64,000 bases of DNA, taken from Protea cynaroides (Eukaryota > Streptophyta > Magnoliopsida > Proteales > Proteaceae). Below the pieces are notes generated by a model. It was not told the origin of the DNA and ran no database searches. It was given only the letters and a program-made list of their open reading frames with translations. Below are positions 23,018 to 34,454 of the stretch, piece by piece. Position 1 is the first letter of the stretch. Every line of letters starts with the position of its first letter. The DNA lies in NCBI GenBank assembly GCA_028583415.1, contig CM053267.1:26832902-26896901 (forward strand), in the 5' to 3' direction. The translations under genes were made by a program, and so were the position numbers.

Positions 23018-26000
23018 TTATGTACCATAGTATTCGCTCAAATTCTCAACAAGATAGCTATATGGAGCATTTGCATCATAATCAAGTGTATCATTCACAG
23101 GAGCAATCTGGTTTGGAGCAGAATAGACATTCCCAACACCACTCTTCAAATTATCTTTTCCCCTACTTTTAACAGAACGCTTGTTATCCATGGGGAACAC
23201 AGCAGTCAGCCTTCCCATCTGCTTCTGCAGATCGGCAAGTGAATCAGTTGTTACTTTTCCTTTGGGGCTTTTCTTTCCATCAACAAGCTTGAGTTCCAAC
23301 CTATACAATGCACAAGCATCACAGTTGTTGATCTCATATTCATACAGGTGCCACTCGAAATTATTCAGTGGTTGAGGGTCCATGTAGTAAGACCTCTTAA
23401 GCCCCCCATGTTCCTTCATCACCTGCTTCCTTGATTCATGCCAACCACGTCCACTGTAATCAGGCAATGACCTCTGCTTTCTGTTACCACTCTCAAATGC
23501 TCTTCGAGGTTTATCAAAAAAGAGCCACTCCCTAATTGTTTCACCCTCAAGCACAGAAAGATCAAATAGCTCTGCATTATAAAAAGAGTAATTAGATAGA
23601 CCAAAATTCCCTCGCTTATGTCCCAACTCGGTATTTCAACATAACATGAATCAGAGATGCAGGACCATGATGAGTAAATGTACAGGCACAAGAATACAAA
23701 AGAACACAAAAAAACCTTACCAGGAGCATTCCATGGAGACTTTGTAGTTGCAGCACCCTCACACTCTGGAATACCCACATTCTTTCCTTGCGTTCTTGCA
23801 CCAAGAGCGGCAAAAAGAGGACCATCCTTCAGACCAATTCCAAATGGTCGCAGAACTGGAGTCATACCTGGAGGACCTTCATTTAGTGCAAGGGTTGCAT
23901 GAAAGCTGCTGCAGTAGTCTAGACACCAATCTGACCCCTGAGCAGGTCTAGGGCAATCCCAGAGTGCACATTTTGGTCCTAAGAAGGCAGAAGGTGGAGG
24001 GCAGATACTTGGAAGAATGCCAGAAAAAGGCAAAATACCATCCTCTCCACACTGACTAGTACCATTAAAGCCAATGAAAAGATTATGGTCAAACTCTTGA
24101 GGCAAATCAAACTGATACTCTAGGTGAGTTATCAATTCCAAGTTATTTGTCGCCATATTATGCACCCCTGATGGATCGCTTTTGCACTGATCAACCCCTT
24201 GCAACCCATGTTCTTCTGATCCTTGATTTGTGAAATAATTCTGAAAGCAAAACCAATTACATGTTCATAGTACACATCCATATTTGGAAGCAAATGCAGC
24301 TGCAAATAAGCATAAAACATCCAAAATATCAACCCTAAATAAATATAAATAAATACAGGAAGAACATCATTTTTGTTTTAAATAAAAAAAAATTGAAACA
24401 CATAATGGATTGCTTTTGCACTGATCAACCCCTTGCAACCCATGTTCTTCATTGTTATTGATTATTTTCTTCTTATTTGTGAAGAACTATAAAATTTGTA
24501 ATTCAAATGCTGCAAAGGAAAAGACCTGTTAACTGAGAAAGAAGGCCAATCCGATGGTCCTAAGCACTTAACACATTGTTATCTGTTTGACCAAGGCAAT
24601 CTAGTTTGCACCAAAACTTTCCATCACTTTCTTCAGTGGAAGGAGAAGCCAATCTTGTCAATTACGTGAACTAGCCACTTGAAAATAAAATAGATTTTCA
24701 TAATGGTTACAGCAAATTTACAGATGAATTGTAGCTCACAATTTCTAAACTTATAAAAGACCACCATCTCAACAAACAAACAATACACAAGTCAAAAGTT
24801 TAAAAAGCAATGCCCCTAAGGAAATTCTACTGTAGGATTCTCAATACAGAAACAGAATCCGAAAACGAAAATCAGAGAAATCCAATCCAACCCACAGATG
24901 CCAACTGAATTCAACGACAATGTCTAGAATAGCAACAAGAATAAGATATCCAAATTTGAGACAAATCTGATGGTTAGATTCAAAGATATGAACAAGTCCT
25001 CATAGTTACTAAAAGTATGGAAGATAAGTAAGATAAATTTTAACAGAATTCAATAAGCGAAGATTAACCTCTGGATGCAAGTCAGAAGTTGTAATATAGT
25101 AATAAACAATGATAAGCATATGATATCAGTAAATCATTGGTTGATGTGAAACTAGGAACACTCCTTAATGAACTAGGAATAATCTCAACCCTAAGCAGTA
25201 GCAACACAGTGTATGACACTCAAGCTAGAAGATGGAATCTGAACAGCAACCGTAGGAACAATAGTGCATCAGATCTAGGATAAACAGTAGCTAAAATCAA
25301 TCCTAAACCTGAGAACTGAAACTAAAACAACCTCCAAAGAGTAGCTTGCACTGCAGTAACAAATACTTAATTGAATACCCAAAACCGATAGCAGTTTAGG
25401 CTTAAGAAATCAAGTCAGAAGATTAGATTTATGTAGACTGATAGAACTGGGATCAAAATTGAAGCAAACATATACACAATCATAGCAGGTCACTCAATGA
25501 TTAACGGAAAAAGAAGAAGGATATGAACCTAGATTTTGCACCTAGGAACTGTGTTGACTTCCCATCAGCGTACCTTGATTTTCCACCAAGGGTTGCTGAA
25601 TCTCACAGCAGCTCCGAGTGCACAAAAAGCAAATAAAGGCAGCAGCCATAACTTTCATGCATAGTCATCTAGAGCAATGAGCCCCCTTAGATCCTAATAT
25701 ATATAAGCCTAAAACAAGTCTTTGACTAGAAGTCAAATTAAAACACACTTGAAAACACTTAGAAACTTATCTAATAATACTTAATGGCTAAGCTAACTCT
25801 AGTGATCTGGTATTAAAAACTAAAAGACTAATAGGTTCATATATGTGCTTAGAATGAAAGCAACTTAAAATAAAAACTAAACAAACTCAAAGCCCATATT
25901 AAGCACTTAACACAAAAGAAGCCTAAGGATTAAATAAACAAATAACATAAGGAAATAAAAGGTCCAAGCCCAATCCGCACGCAGCCGTTTTGCTCCTTGC

Positions 26001-28757
26001 GCGGACACTCCTAGCTGCGTCATCTATGTTCAATTTGGGAAAACAATGAGGAAGTAGCTTACAATTGAATTTCTGATACTCTACAGGGACGGACAGTATT
26101 AGATTACACTATCAAAAGTAGAATGGAGATAAAAGGAAATCTTTATTCTTTAACTTGTGGTTATCACTGATTATAAATAGCATACCTATTCTTAACTTCC
26201 TTTTTTTTTCTTTCAAGATCTGTACATATATTATCCATCTTGACTCTATTCTCTAAAGCCCTCTCTGTTTTGTACTGTACCAATACCTTGTATCTTGGTC
26301 ATTAAAAATGAGTGTTTTGAAAAGTTGTACTTGACAGGATCTTGCAGTGCAACTGTCCACATGCATGAAAGAAGAAGAGTACTGATATTGCACACACAAA
26401 ACAAAGATGAGAAAGGAGAAGACCAGGATCTTACAGACCTCTCCATGTGAATGACTGCCACTCTCAAGCTCAGGTCATAAATTCAAAATCTGGGGAGGGG
26501 GTAACCTAATCCCAAGGTTCAGATCAAAGTGACGCAATCCAAACAACCAAATTCATAATTTAAAAAACTACCAGTTTTCGTTTCTTCATCACATGATTCT
26601 GGCCACCAAAAGGAAGATTCATAAATAAAAAGAGAATTGGCCTTCAAGCATGGAAGAGGAGTGCATAAGCAAGCTAACAGAAGAAGAGAGGAAAAGGTAC
26701 TCTCCCTCTCACGCCAAGTGCCCCATGTAGTGTGCCACTGATGTCCAAAAAGATAACGATCATCCTTTTTGGGTTTTCTACAACACTTAATAATATAAAA
26801 CAGAAATTTGTTGGAAAGTAATAAACATTATAGATGTCCCTTCCTGGTATGTGTAGGAATATAATGCTAGGTAGGAATCCCTAAGGGCGTTCCAGTGCAC
26901 CAGGCTCCCGCTACTGCAGGGTCTAGGGAGGGCAAAATGTACGTAGCCTTACCCCCACAATGTGAAGAGGCTGTTTCCAAGATTCGAACCCGTGACCACC
27001 ATATTGCAATATAACAACCTTACTGTCACACTAAGGCTCGCCCTCCACTAGGTAGGAATCCCTAACTTATGTATATTCAATAGAGTGAGGATTACAAGTG
27101 AGATTTAAGAATGACAGAAATGATCTGAATAAAACTATTCTTTCACAAAATCTAAAATTTCAACTTTGGGCATGGTCTATTCTATCAATCCTGATAAGCT
27201 AAGGCATCAATAATGAGGGTTCCGACAGGTATATTGTGCTCACTCTCAACCAATGGTACTCCCAGCCATCTATCTCACACTTGATCCACATTCTGCACAC
27301 TTGCACATGGAGAACAGTAATACGAGTGAAAACCATACTCTGTCATCCAAATACAAAGCTCTAGCTTCCAACCCTGCCTTTCCTTCTAGATGAACAAGCC
27401 AATAAGAAAATATGTTCTATAAAAGGTTCTTAATCTCAGTTTCAAATCCAGTTTCAACCAGCCTTGAAACCAAGATATACTTGGCATTTTTTCAAGGCTG
27501 AATTTGAAATCTAAGTTGAGGCCTGTGTTGAAACCTAGGTCAAAACTTGTCAAAACCTAGTACCCTTGGTTTCGTCTCAAACAAGATCAAAACTGAGATA
27601 TCTCAGTTGAATGTTTCAACTGAGATTAAGAACTATGGGTCTGTACGAGAACATATCTAATAGATAAAAATTTTCTCATTAAGATATTAAGCCATAAAAA
27701 AGAGTAAATTAGCTAATATACTGACTGAAAGCAGCTTGACCAGACCAAGTTCACTAATATAAATAATTATGAGGACCACCACCACATGCTATTACTAGTA
27801 GAACAAGAGTGACAACCACATCTTGTCAAAATGCCTCAGGTTCCCATGGGTTTAATCATTAGACATGACCATGTATAATCAAAAACATCATCATCATTGT
27901 TATTGTTTACAGTTGATGTATCATTAATCTTTTAAAAAAATACCTTACCTAAAATTTTAATTAAAAGCAGTTAGACTACGTTAAACTCCATTCCTTCTTT
28001 GATTATAAACTAGCCACAAAAAAATAAGCATAAACTGCATACACTTCTTGCAGTTGCAGGTACAACGTACAACACAAAATGGCACACCATCAGCTTAGAA
28101 CAATTAAAACTTAAGCAGATCAAGGTGTAATTTTAGCCATAGAAATCCAGTCTCGGACTCATATTTCAGCTCCTCTTACTGAAAGCATCATCCTCTTTTC
28201 ATTTCTCAAGTCCTACAACCTCTGGACAGCATTAGAAAACGAAATTGCAAAACAACCGACACGAATTTAACCTAAAAATGATTGACAGAAAAATACCTCC
28301 TGGAATGTGGTATTATCTCCCGCCTGAAGGGTTTGATCATCAGGCTCAGGCTTAGGGTTAGGGCCACTGGTTGCGTCATCTTCCTCATCACAACGCTGCA
28401 ACATACGACGAATATCTGAAGAGAAAGAAGCAGTACTACCAACCTGTACAATACACATTCCTATAGTATAAGATCAATAAAACGGAGAGACATTTTTGAG
28501 AAAAAGAAAAGAATGAAGAGTAAAACACTGACAATCAAAGAGGATGCAGGAGAAGACTCGTTGAGTTCAGCTTTCCACTCGCGCAGCATCTGATGCACTT
28601 GCTCCTCCAGAACAGCAGCATCGCACGAGCGACTTTCTTTCCTAGCGAATTGTAGATCCGTAAACATACCTTGGAGATCATCGACCCGGTTCTTCGCCTT
28701 ATCCTTGAAGAGCTGATGGGACACAGACTTGCAAAGATTCTTCGAATCTTTCCCCAT
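23018..28757 (-). CDS. VOZ1: VOZ-family transcription factor (vascular plant one zinc finger), complete, 481 aa
   Basis: VOZ proteins are plant-specific DNA-binding factors that act with phytochrome B in flowering and in stress responses. Four exons on the minus strand join without a break: 28757-28533, 28443-28297, 24240-23721 and 23571-23018 (1446 nt). Exon 1 gives MGKDSKNLCKSVSHQLFKDK and the conserved 'NRVDDLQGMF.DLQFARKES' region. Exon 3 carries the zinc region with Cys215, Cys220, Cys230, Cys234 and His238 ('GPKCALWDCPRPAQGSDWC'). Exon 4 has the basic DNA-binding and dimer region ('EWLFFDKPRRAFESGNRKQR', 'SGRGWHESRKQVMKE') and ends 'SEYYGT'. The length is close to Arabidopsis VOZ1 (486 aa). 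Donors are GT (GTCAGT, GTATTT, GTAAGG) and acceptors are AG. The start is the first ATG after an in-frame break and matches the family. VOZ1 versus VOZ2 cannot be decided here. Confidence 0.95.
24405..24450 (-). repeat. 46-bp copy of VOZ exon 3 within the adjacent intron
   Basis: The 46 bp are identical to 24171-24216, in the first part of exon 3, except for one C/T change at a CpG (ATCGCT versus ATTGCT). The copy has the same orientation and lies 234 bp upstream of its source in transcript direction. It lacks the exon acceptor, so it should not be spliced in. Confidence 0.9.
26885..27047 (-). mobile_element. Au-type SINE with perfect 18-bp target duplication
   Basis: Read on the minus strand it starts TGGAGGGCGAGCCTTAGTG (A box region) and contains GGGTTCGAATCTTGG (pol III B box). 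It then continues through 'GGAAACAGCCTCTTCACA' and 'GGTAAGGCTACGTACA' to the terminal 'GCGGGAGCCTGGTGCACTGG'. This order is that of the tRNA-derived Au SINE found across plants. The 163-bp element is flanked on both sides by CTAGGTAGGAATCCCTAA (26867-26884 and 27048-27065), an exact 18-bp duplication. That indicates a fairly recent LINE-mediated insertion into the VOZ intron. Confidence 0.95.
27426..27633. mobile_element. 208-bp MITE-like element with 16-bp perfect TIRs
   Basis: The left terminus GTTCTTAATCTCAGTT (27426-27441) is the exact reverse complement of AACTGAGATTAAGAAC (27618-27633). The interior repeats GAAAC/GTTTC words in both orientations. I see no clear target duplication, so the superfamily is open. 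It lies in the VOZ second intron. Confidence 0.65.
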
Positions 28758-29332
28758 TGACAACCAAAATCCTCACCGAAGACCTCTGCACGAAATACAC
28801 GCAGTACTACCTCAGCCACACTCCAGAAACAGACCAGAAACAACCCAAAATAATCACAAATCACCGAAACTGAATGACAATTTAAAACATAAAAAAAAAA
28901 TCGCAAAATTATCTATGATCACTATTTTCTCTATCCAGAAACCCTAGATTTTGAGCGGATGCCAACAAAAATACATCAAGATTACAACCAAAACAGAAAC
29001 TGATCCCAATATATTGCAAAAAAATAAATAAATAAGACCAAATTCGATCGAATGAGATGATCACCACAACGTCTCTTAGGTTTCTGATTCGGTTTCAGAA
29101 ATTGAAGACTTCGGTGAGAACTTTAGGACTTCGATTTACAGTAACTAGACAGAAACGCAGCAAAGAGAGGAATTTGCTTTTCAACTCCCCACCATGGAAA
29201 GAACCCGCCAGAGAAGAAAAGCAAGATGTACGCGGGCATAAAGGGACTACCGTCCTACCTTAATTTTCTAATTTACATCTTTACCCCTCTCCGTTTTAAT
29301 TTTGTAAAATACCCCCACTACATCGTGGTGCC
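28758..29332 (-). promoter_or_regulatory. VOZ upstream region and probable 5' leader
   Basis: A plausible acceptor, TTTCGTGCAG, lies about 30 nt upstream of the VOZ ATG. The leader may therefore be spliced from a non-coding exon further up, as in other VOZ genes. I cannot fix the first exon or a TATA box with confidence. The small frames in this stretch show no motif. Confidence 0.35.
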
Positions 29333-29341
29333 AAATTTCTT

Positions 29342-29579
29342 GGATCCAAATCGTCCCCTCCTAGGGGTTGAGGAGGTGGCTTGGCTGCTACCAGTCGATG
29401 CCCGACATGTAAGCATACGCTGGATCTGAACCGTCCAGTCATTTGATAAGGTGAGTCTCATAGGGGGTGTCGGCTTATGTACCAGTGCTGGCTGGACGGA
29501 TAGGATCCAATCGATGCCCACGTGCGGCAGGTGGCAGCCGAGTTTCCCCTAAACCCCTAGGATGAGACAATTTCAATTC
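29342..29579. mobile_element. Diverged Mutator-type MITE related to the 149-bp family, 238 bp
   Basis: The left end GGATCCAAATCGTCCCCTCC matches the terminus of the 149-bp MITEs. The right end is an imperfect inverted repeat of it (about 22 of 28 positions, sharing CCTAGGGGTT). The flanks are AAATTTCTT (29333-29341) and AAATTTCCA (29580-29588), matching at 7 of 9 positions. It lies about 585 bp upstream of the VOZ start codon. Confidence 0.65.
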
Positions 29580-29588
29580 AAATTTCCA

Positions 29589-30920
29589 GTCAATGTGAAG
29601 TATAGGCAGAACTGATTCTATAATTAATATTCCCTTTCTATCAATTATGTAAGAGGAAGATCTTTCTAAATCTTTTACCAAAAAAAAATCTTTCTAAATC
29701 AGCATTACATTCCCACTCATTTCCCTTGTCTCCTAGAATATAAACTAATTTCATTTAATATTCATTAGTTTTTGAAAATTATATCTTTTCCCATTTAATT
29801 AACGATGGAAACTCAAAAAATTGATTGACAATTTTACCCTTATAATTTTATGCTGTGAAAAATGAAAACTATAATTTTAACCTTCTATTAAAATAAAAAA
29901 TTTCCATCGTTTTCATTTCGAAACCCTTATTTCACCTTACAACGAACCAAGGCCTTTGCGATTTTAGACTTCCCTAATATCTCCGGCGACAACATCGAAC
30001 ATGAAGCTCCGCCAAGCATATAAAGAATTATATAGGAACAAAAACAACAAAATAGAACACTTTTGTGTCAACAAATTCTGAAGCCCTAACTCGTTGGAGG
30101 ACTTTGCGGTTCTGACGTTGCTATATCTATAGTTTCTGGTTCTGTTTTGAAGTAATTGTGGCTGCAAGGTTTGATTCCATTCTAAACCCCAACCTGCAAC
30201 TTCCTTCATCATAATATAGTCCACTGAAAATCATAAACCTATTGGGCAAGAGATAAGCCTCTAGTTCTTTTCTCTTTCGCTTGTCCTTCCTTCCCTCTTC
30301 GTTTTTTCCTTTCACATCTCATCTTTGTGTTTTTGCATGATAAGAATCTCAAGTCGCTTTGAGCTGATTGTCATCAGTTATCGCTATTTCCAAATGATAG
30401 TTCAGTCCCTCTAGCCGCCAATCAGAAAATCTTCTCTTTGATATTCTCTACTAAGAAATTCGGAAAGCTTTTTCACATGAGGAAGGGCTTCAATCACCCT
30501 TTCCTCCGTGAAACCCAAGAATTTTTTCACCAAAGGATGGGAGTGTTTCAATTTCATAGTAGTGACTGAGGAAGGGAGACAACATAAAACAAGATTTGAC
30601 GAAATATACAAAGCACCCGCTGTTCAGAACCCTTTACGACATCCCACCAGAAAAGACCGGGATTGACGTAAATATGACAAGAAAAGCGAGGGACAGAGGG
30701 AGACAGACAGCAAGAAGGAGGTCGATTCGAAGAGGAAAAAACGGATGGTCGTCGATGGGGTGCAAGCTGCTGGAAGTTTGGAAGATGTTGGTCTGATTGC
30801 ATCTCTTTCTCCTTCGTCAAAGCAAAATCGAGGGTTTACGAACTGTAACCTAGGGTTTACGAACTGTAACTCTCAATTTAGAGAATTTGAGGGAATTTGA
30901 GGGAAATGGGTGGTTTAAGC
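29589..30920. other. Intergenic DNA, no confident gene
   Basis: Minus-strand frames at 30820-30554 and 30611-30411 are protein-like in composition, but I recognise no domain and the frames do not join. The rest is AT-rich. One could be a gene fragment. Confidence 0.3.
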
Positions 30921-30929
30921 CTCATTAAT

Positions 30930-32395
30930 GTTTTGTTTGTTTCGTTGTAAAATTTTACGTGTAATATTTTATATATAATTTTTTTTTCAAAATTTGTTTC
31001 TAGTTTATAAAAGAAAGACGAAGGCTGCATTTGGTAATTCTCCCAAAGAACAGTTCTTCTGTTCTTCCTTTCTGATAGAACAGAAAAACTGTTCAGAACA
31101 GTCAAGAACAGCAACTGTTTGACAAATCTGGTTTGTTGTTCTGTTCTCACAGAACGACAAGGATGAAAAGAACATCTAAGAACAAAAGTTTCAGAACATG
31201 GTTTACCATGTTTTTATATTCTAGAATAATTTTGAAAAGAACAAAAAACTAAGTTGTGCCCGATAAAACCTGACACCCTTTCTATCTACTTCCATACACG
31301 AAGAAGCACATCCTCCTTGTTTGTTCTCTGCAAGCACAGCAGTTATTTTTCCCTCATCTCTCTCCATGTTTCTCTCTCTCTCTCTCTCTCTTCTTTACTT
31401 CTCCTCCATCTCCATTTTTCTTGTCTGAATTTTTTTTAACATTTTTGTAGAAACTACTCTTTGTTCGAGCTAGTAAATCTACTACTGTTTCGTCTCCATC
31501 TCTGCAACTTGCTTATTCTTTGTTTTAGGGATGGTCACCTCTCCTTTTCCCTCTTCCTCTCTCACACGGTACCAGGGGATTTCTATCTGAATCAGTACAT
31601 CGGGTTTGCAGATTTGGATCTGAAACTAATGTGTAGATAGTTCTGTAATTTAAGAAATTAATGTTTTGTTGGTTCTGTGAAATTCATATCTATTTGGCTG
31701 TATTCACCAAAAGATAATCAAGTGGACTCTTGATTATTATTCCTGTGCTTAATTCTTTATCAAATATCGACTGAAAATGTCAGTATTGACATTATTTTGT
31801 TCTTTTTATTTTCTGTTTCAAATTCTAGATATGAATTATTTGTGTTCTAAATTCTTTTGGCATGAACCCAAATGATAACTACAAATAAAAAATAAAAAAT
31901 AAAAAGGTTTGCGGCTCTAGATGCATGGAATTTTATTTTTATTTTTTGAAAAATTTTCTTGTTTAATTGATCAACTTATCTCCATCAACTCATAGGTACA
32001 ATTTATAATTAAATGACATTAATATTAATTAATTTGGTAAGATATCGGTTTAATGGTAATTCTGTAATATTTGAATCCTTTGAAAAAAAATGTTCTAGAA
32101 CAAATTTTACCAAATAGCAAACAAGTTAAAACAATGTTTTCAAACTAGTTCTGGAACATATTTGCCAAACAGTTTTAAGGCCAAAAGAACAGCCAAAGAA
32201 CATTATTTCAAAACAGAACAGAAAAAGATCATCTCTTCCGGTTCAGAACAAGAACAAGCGAGAACGTTACCAAATGCAGCCGAAGTTCTCTTTCTTTCTA
32301 TCCCCCTAGAGATCATTATATTTATTCTAAATTTTTTTACATATAAAATATTATGCATAAAATTTTATCGTAAAATTTTACATTGAAACAAATGG
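30930..32395. mobile_element. DNA transposon remnant with TGTAAAATTTTAC-type TIRs, host of a nested element
   Basis: The left end reads TTTGTTTCGTTGTAAAATTT followed by TACGTGTAATATTTTATATA. The right end is the inverted form (AATTTTACATTGAAACAAA at about 32375-32393). The two arms share about 45 bp of inverted similarity. The arms are separated by the inner element at 31023-32280, so the outer element itself was only about 200 bp, a MITE. The target duplication is not clear. Confidence 0.55.
31023..32280. mobile_element. Nested 1.26-kb non-autonomous DNA transposon with AGAACA subterminal repeats
   Basis: It is bounded by a perfect 15-bp inverted repeat, GGCTGCATTTGGTAA at 31023 and TTACCAAATGCAGCC ending at 32280. 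It is flanked on both sides by GAA, a possible 3-bp duplication. The first and last 180 bp are packed with AGAACA/TGTTCT words, like the subterminal transposase-binding arrays of hAT and CACTA elements. The interior (31240-32090) has CT-rich leader-like sequence and splice-like sites that may come from a host gene 5' region. No transposase frame is present. Confidence 0.7.
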
Positions 32396-32782
32396 AGCAT
32401 AAAGATAAATATGATATTTCAATTTCTATTAAGGATAGTTTTGTGAGTAAATTTTTTTAATATGAGCTAAAATCATCATCTAACAAAAATTTGTTAATTA
32501 AGTGGACTTTCTTGTCACACGATTTTGAAATTAAGGATGGTATGTGTAATTGTCATAAATTAATAGGTGATAGGTCTAATTAGTCCATAGTCTAAGGATA
32601 GTACATATAATTTTCTCGAGATAAAATAATTTATTTTGTCTTACAACTCCAATACCAAACCGTTAAAGAAAAACCCAATTTGAGTTTGGATCGGTTCAGT
32701 TTTTGTTTTTTTATCGGGTGTTTTATTAGGCTTTTATTGATCCATTATTGGGTTATTAACTTATTATCTGTTTGGTTTGATT

Positions 32783-32787
<5 letters not shown>

Positions 32788-32822
<35 letters not shown>
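32788..32822 (+). repeat. (TA)n microsatellite
   Basis: Pure TA run in AT-rich intergenic DNA. Confidence 0.95.
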
Positions 32823-32827
<5 letters not shown>

Positions 32828-34296
32828 GATTGTGGGTTTTTATGGATCCATTTATCGGCTTGATTTTAATTTTGAAAAACTATCAGACCGGTTTAGATCG
32901 ATCTTGTTTTTGGGTCTGGCCCGATTTTAATTTTTTATTCCTCTCTTAACAACTAAATCCAATTCCAACCCGGATCGATCGGATTTTTCGATGGGTTTGG
33001 TTTAATTTTCGGTTTGAGGTTAATTTTGAAACAACCCTAGCTCTTGTACTCCCATTTGGAAAGTTCTAACATTTTATTCACCTTGGACCGGATCAAGTTT
33101 AAACCACCAAACTGGCCAAAGATGGGCTGGTCTGGAAAAAGTCTGATTAGACCCAAATCACCATTACGAGGCCCTGATGGCTTGGTCATGGCTAATTAAT
33201 GGAATAAGCCACCCGAGTTTGCATGGTTTAGTGGACGGACCATTAGTTGCTGGTCCTACCTTTTTCCAAGCAGAAATATATTTTTCTTAGGCTCTCATTG
33301 ATTGTAAGATTGGAAGTGAATTTTTTTACTTAAAAAGGAAATTTTCATAATCATTAGATTCATTATAAAACTTATACTTCATTTTGCATCCCAAATCGCT
33401 TGCATTTAAAAAGTGAAATAAATTTTACATTTAATAAGGATCATTACTAATTATGATTAGAAATTTAAATAGTTTATGTAATCATATTGTGTTATACCTC
33501 TATAAGTTTTCTTTTTAAATTTAAAAATTTCACTTCCTTTCCATTTTAATTTTCCTTGTGATTAACCTGAGCCTGGGTGTTAAAATTGAATCGAATTATT
33601 TAAATCTAAGTTGTAAAATCGATTATTAACTAGTTCGATATTGATTCAAATTTAAAACCGTTTAGTTAAACGATTCGATTCTGATTTGAAAAATGAAGCC
33701 TTTTAAATCGACTATGTGGAACCATTAAAACCGATTAAACCCTTATTTTTACCCTTTAGTGCCCAAGGTCTATATTTGTAGAATTAAATTTTATTTTAAT
33801 GTTTTCCATATGACTTATTTTTACATCGTAAATCCATTATTATGTATGATTAAAATTAGTTTAATGTTTTCGTTGGTTTTCTCTCTCCTTTATTCCTAAT
33901 TCTATTACTCGATGACGAAACGGTTTAAAATCCAAAAATCAAAACTGATTAATATTCAGTTTTGATAAGTATTTTGAAATCATTTAATACATGATTCAAT
34001 TTTAATTTCACTCATTACACATCAAACAGAAATTGAAACTCACCATTAAATCGAAACCATATCTCACCATTAAATCGAAACTACACTGTTTAAACACCTT
34101 ATTTTTTTCCATTAAAAAGAAATTCAAGAGTAGACAACAAGTAATAGAAACATAGGTAGGGAATCATTCCTCCAGATAATGGAAAGATGGGAGCCTAGTG
34201 GGACTTTGTACTGATTGTCAACTCGTGAGTCGTGAGTCGTGAGTCAATTTAAAAATAAAAATTATGAGAAGTGGGAAGCTTCTAAGGTTGAAGTTG
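32823..34296. other. Intergenic DNA with a possible hAT-like MITE at 33575-34098
   Basis: GGGTGTTAAAATTG at 33575 and its rough inverse TGTTTAAACACC at 34087-34098 may be the termini of a hAT-type MITE rich in AATCGAT words. The 8-bp flanks do not match, so the call is weak. No gene is seen. Confidence 0.3.
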
Positions 34297-34445
34297 GCAA
34301 CCAAATCCTCTCCTGCGGTCCTGCCGCCTGCCAAGGGCCGGATTTCAGTCGGCCCACCCCCCAATGTATTGGCAGGTGGCCAGACCGAACCCCGGCCCTT
34401 GGATCGGCGGCAGGAATCTCCTGCCGCAGGAGACGATTTGGATCC
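34297..34445. mobile_element. 149-bp Mutator-type MITE, copy 2, with perfect 9-bp TSD
   Basis: This is the same 149-bp element as at 8535-8683, with about 8 differences. It is flanked by TTGAAGTTG at 34288-34296 and 34446-34454, a perfect 9-bp duplication. The GC-rich insert stands out from the AT-rich surroundings. It lies in intergenic DNA. Confidence 0.93.
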
Positions 34446-34454
34446 TTGAAGTTG

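Larger units (their letters stand above)
24241..28296 (-). other. Large second intron of VOZ (4.06 kb)
   Basis: The donor is GAG|GTATTT at 28297/28296 and the acceptor is TTTGCTTTCAG before 24240. It holds an exon-3 copy (24405-24450), a SINE (26885-27047) and a MITE (27426-27633). Other parts are AT-rich and show no gene. It is several times longer than typical plant introns, and the insertions account for only part of that. Confidence 0.85.

Noticed and set aside
26895..27045. Possible tRNA gene because of a good B box
   Set aside because: The A box and acceptor stem do not form a tRNA, and the full order and 18-bp duplications show a SINE.
30411..30820. Minus-strand frames with protein-like composition
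   Set aside because: They do not join, have no recognisable domain and no flanking splice signals.
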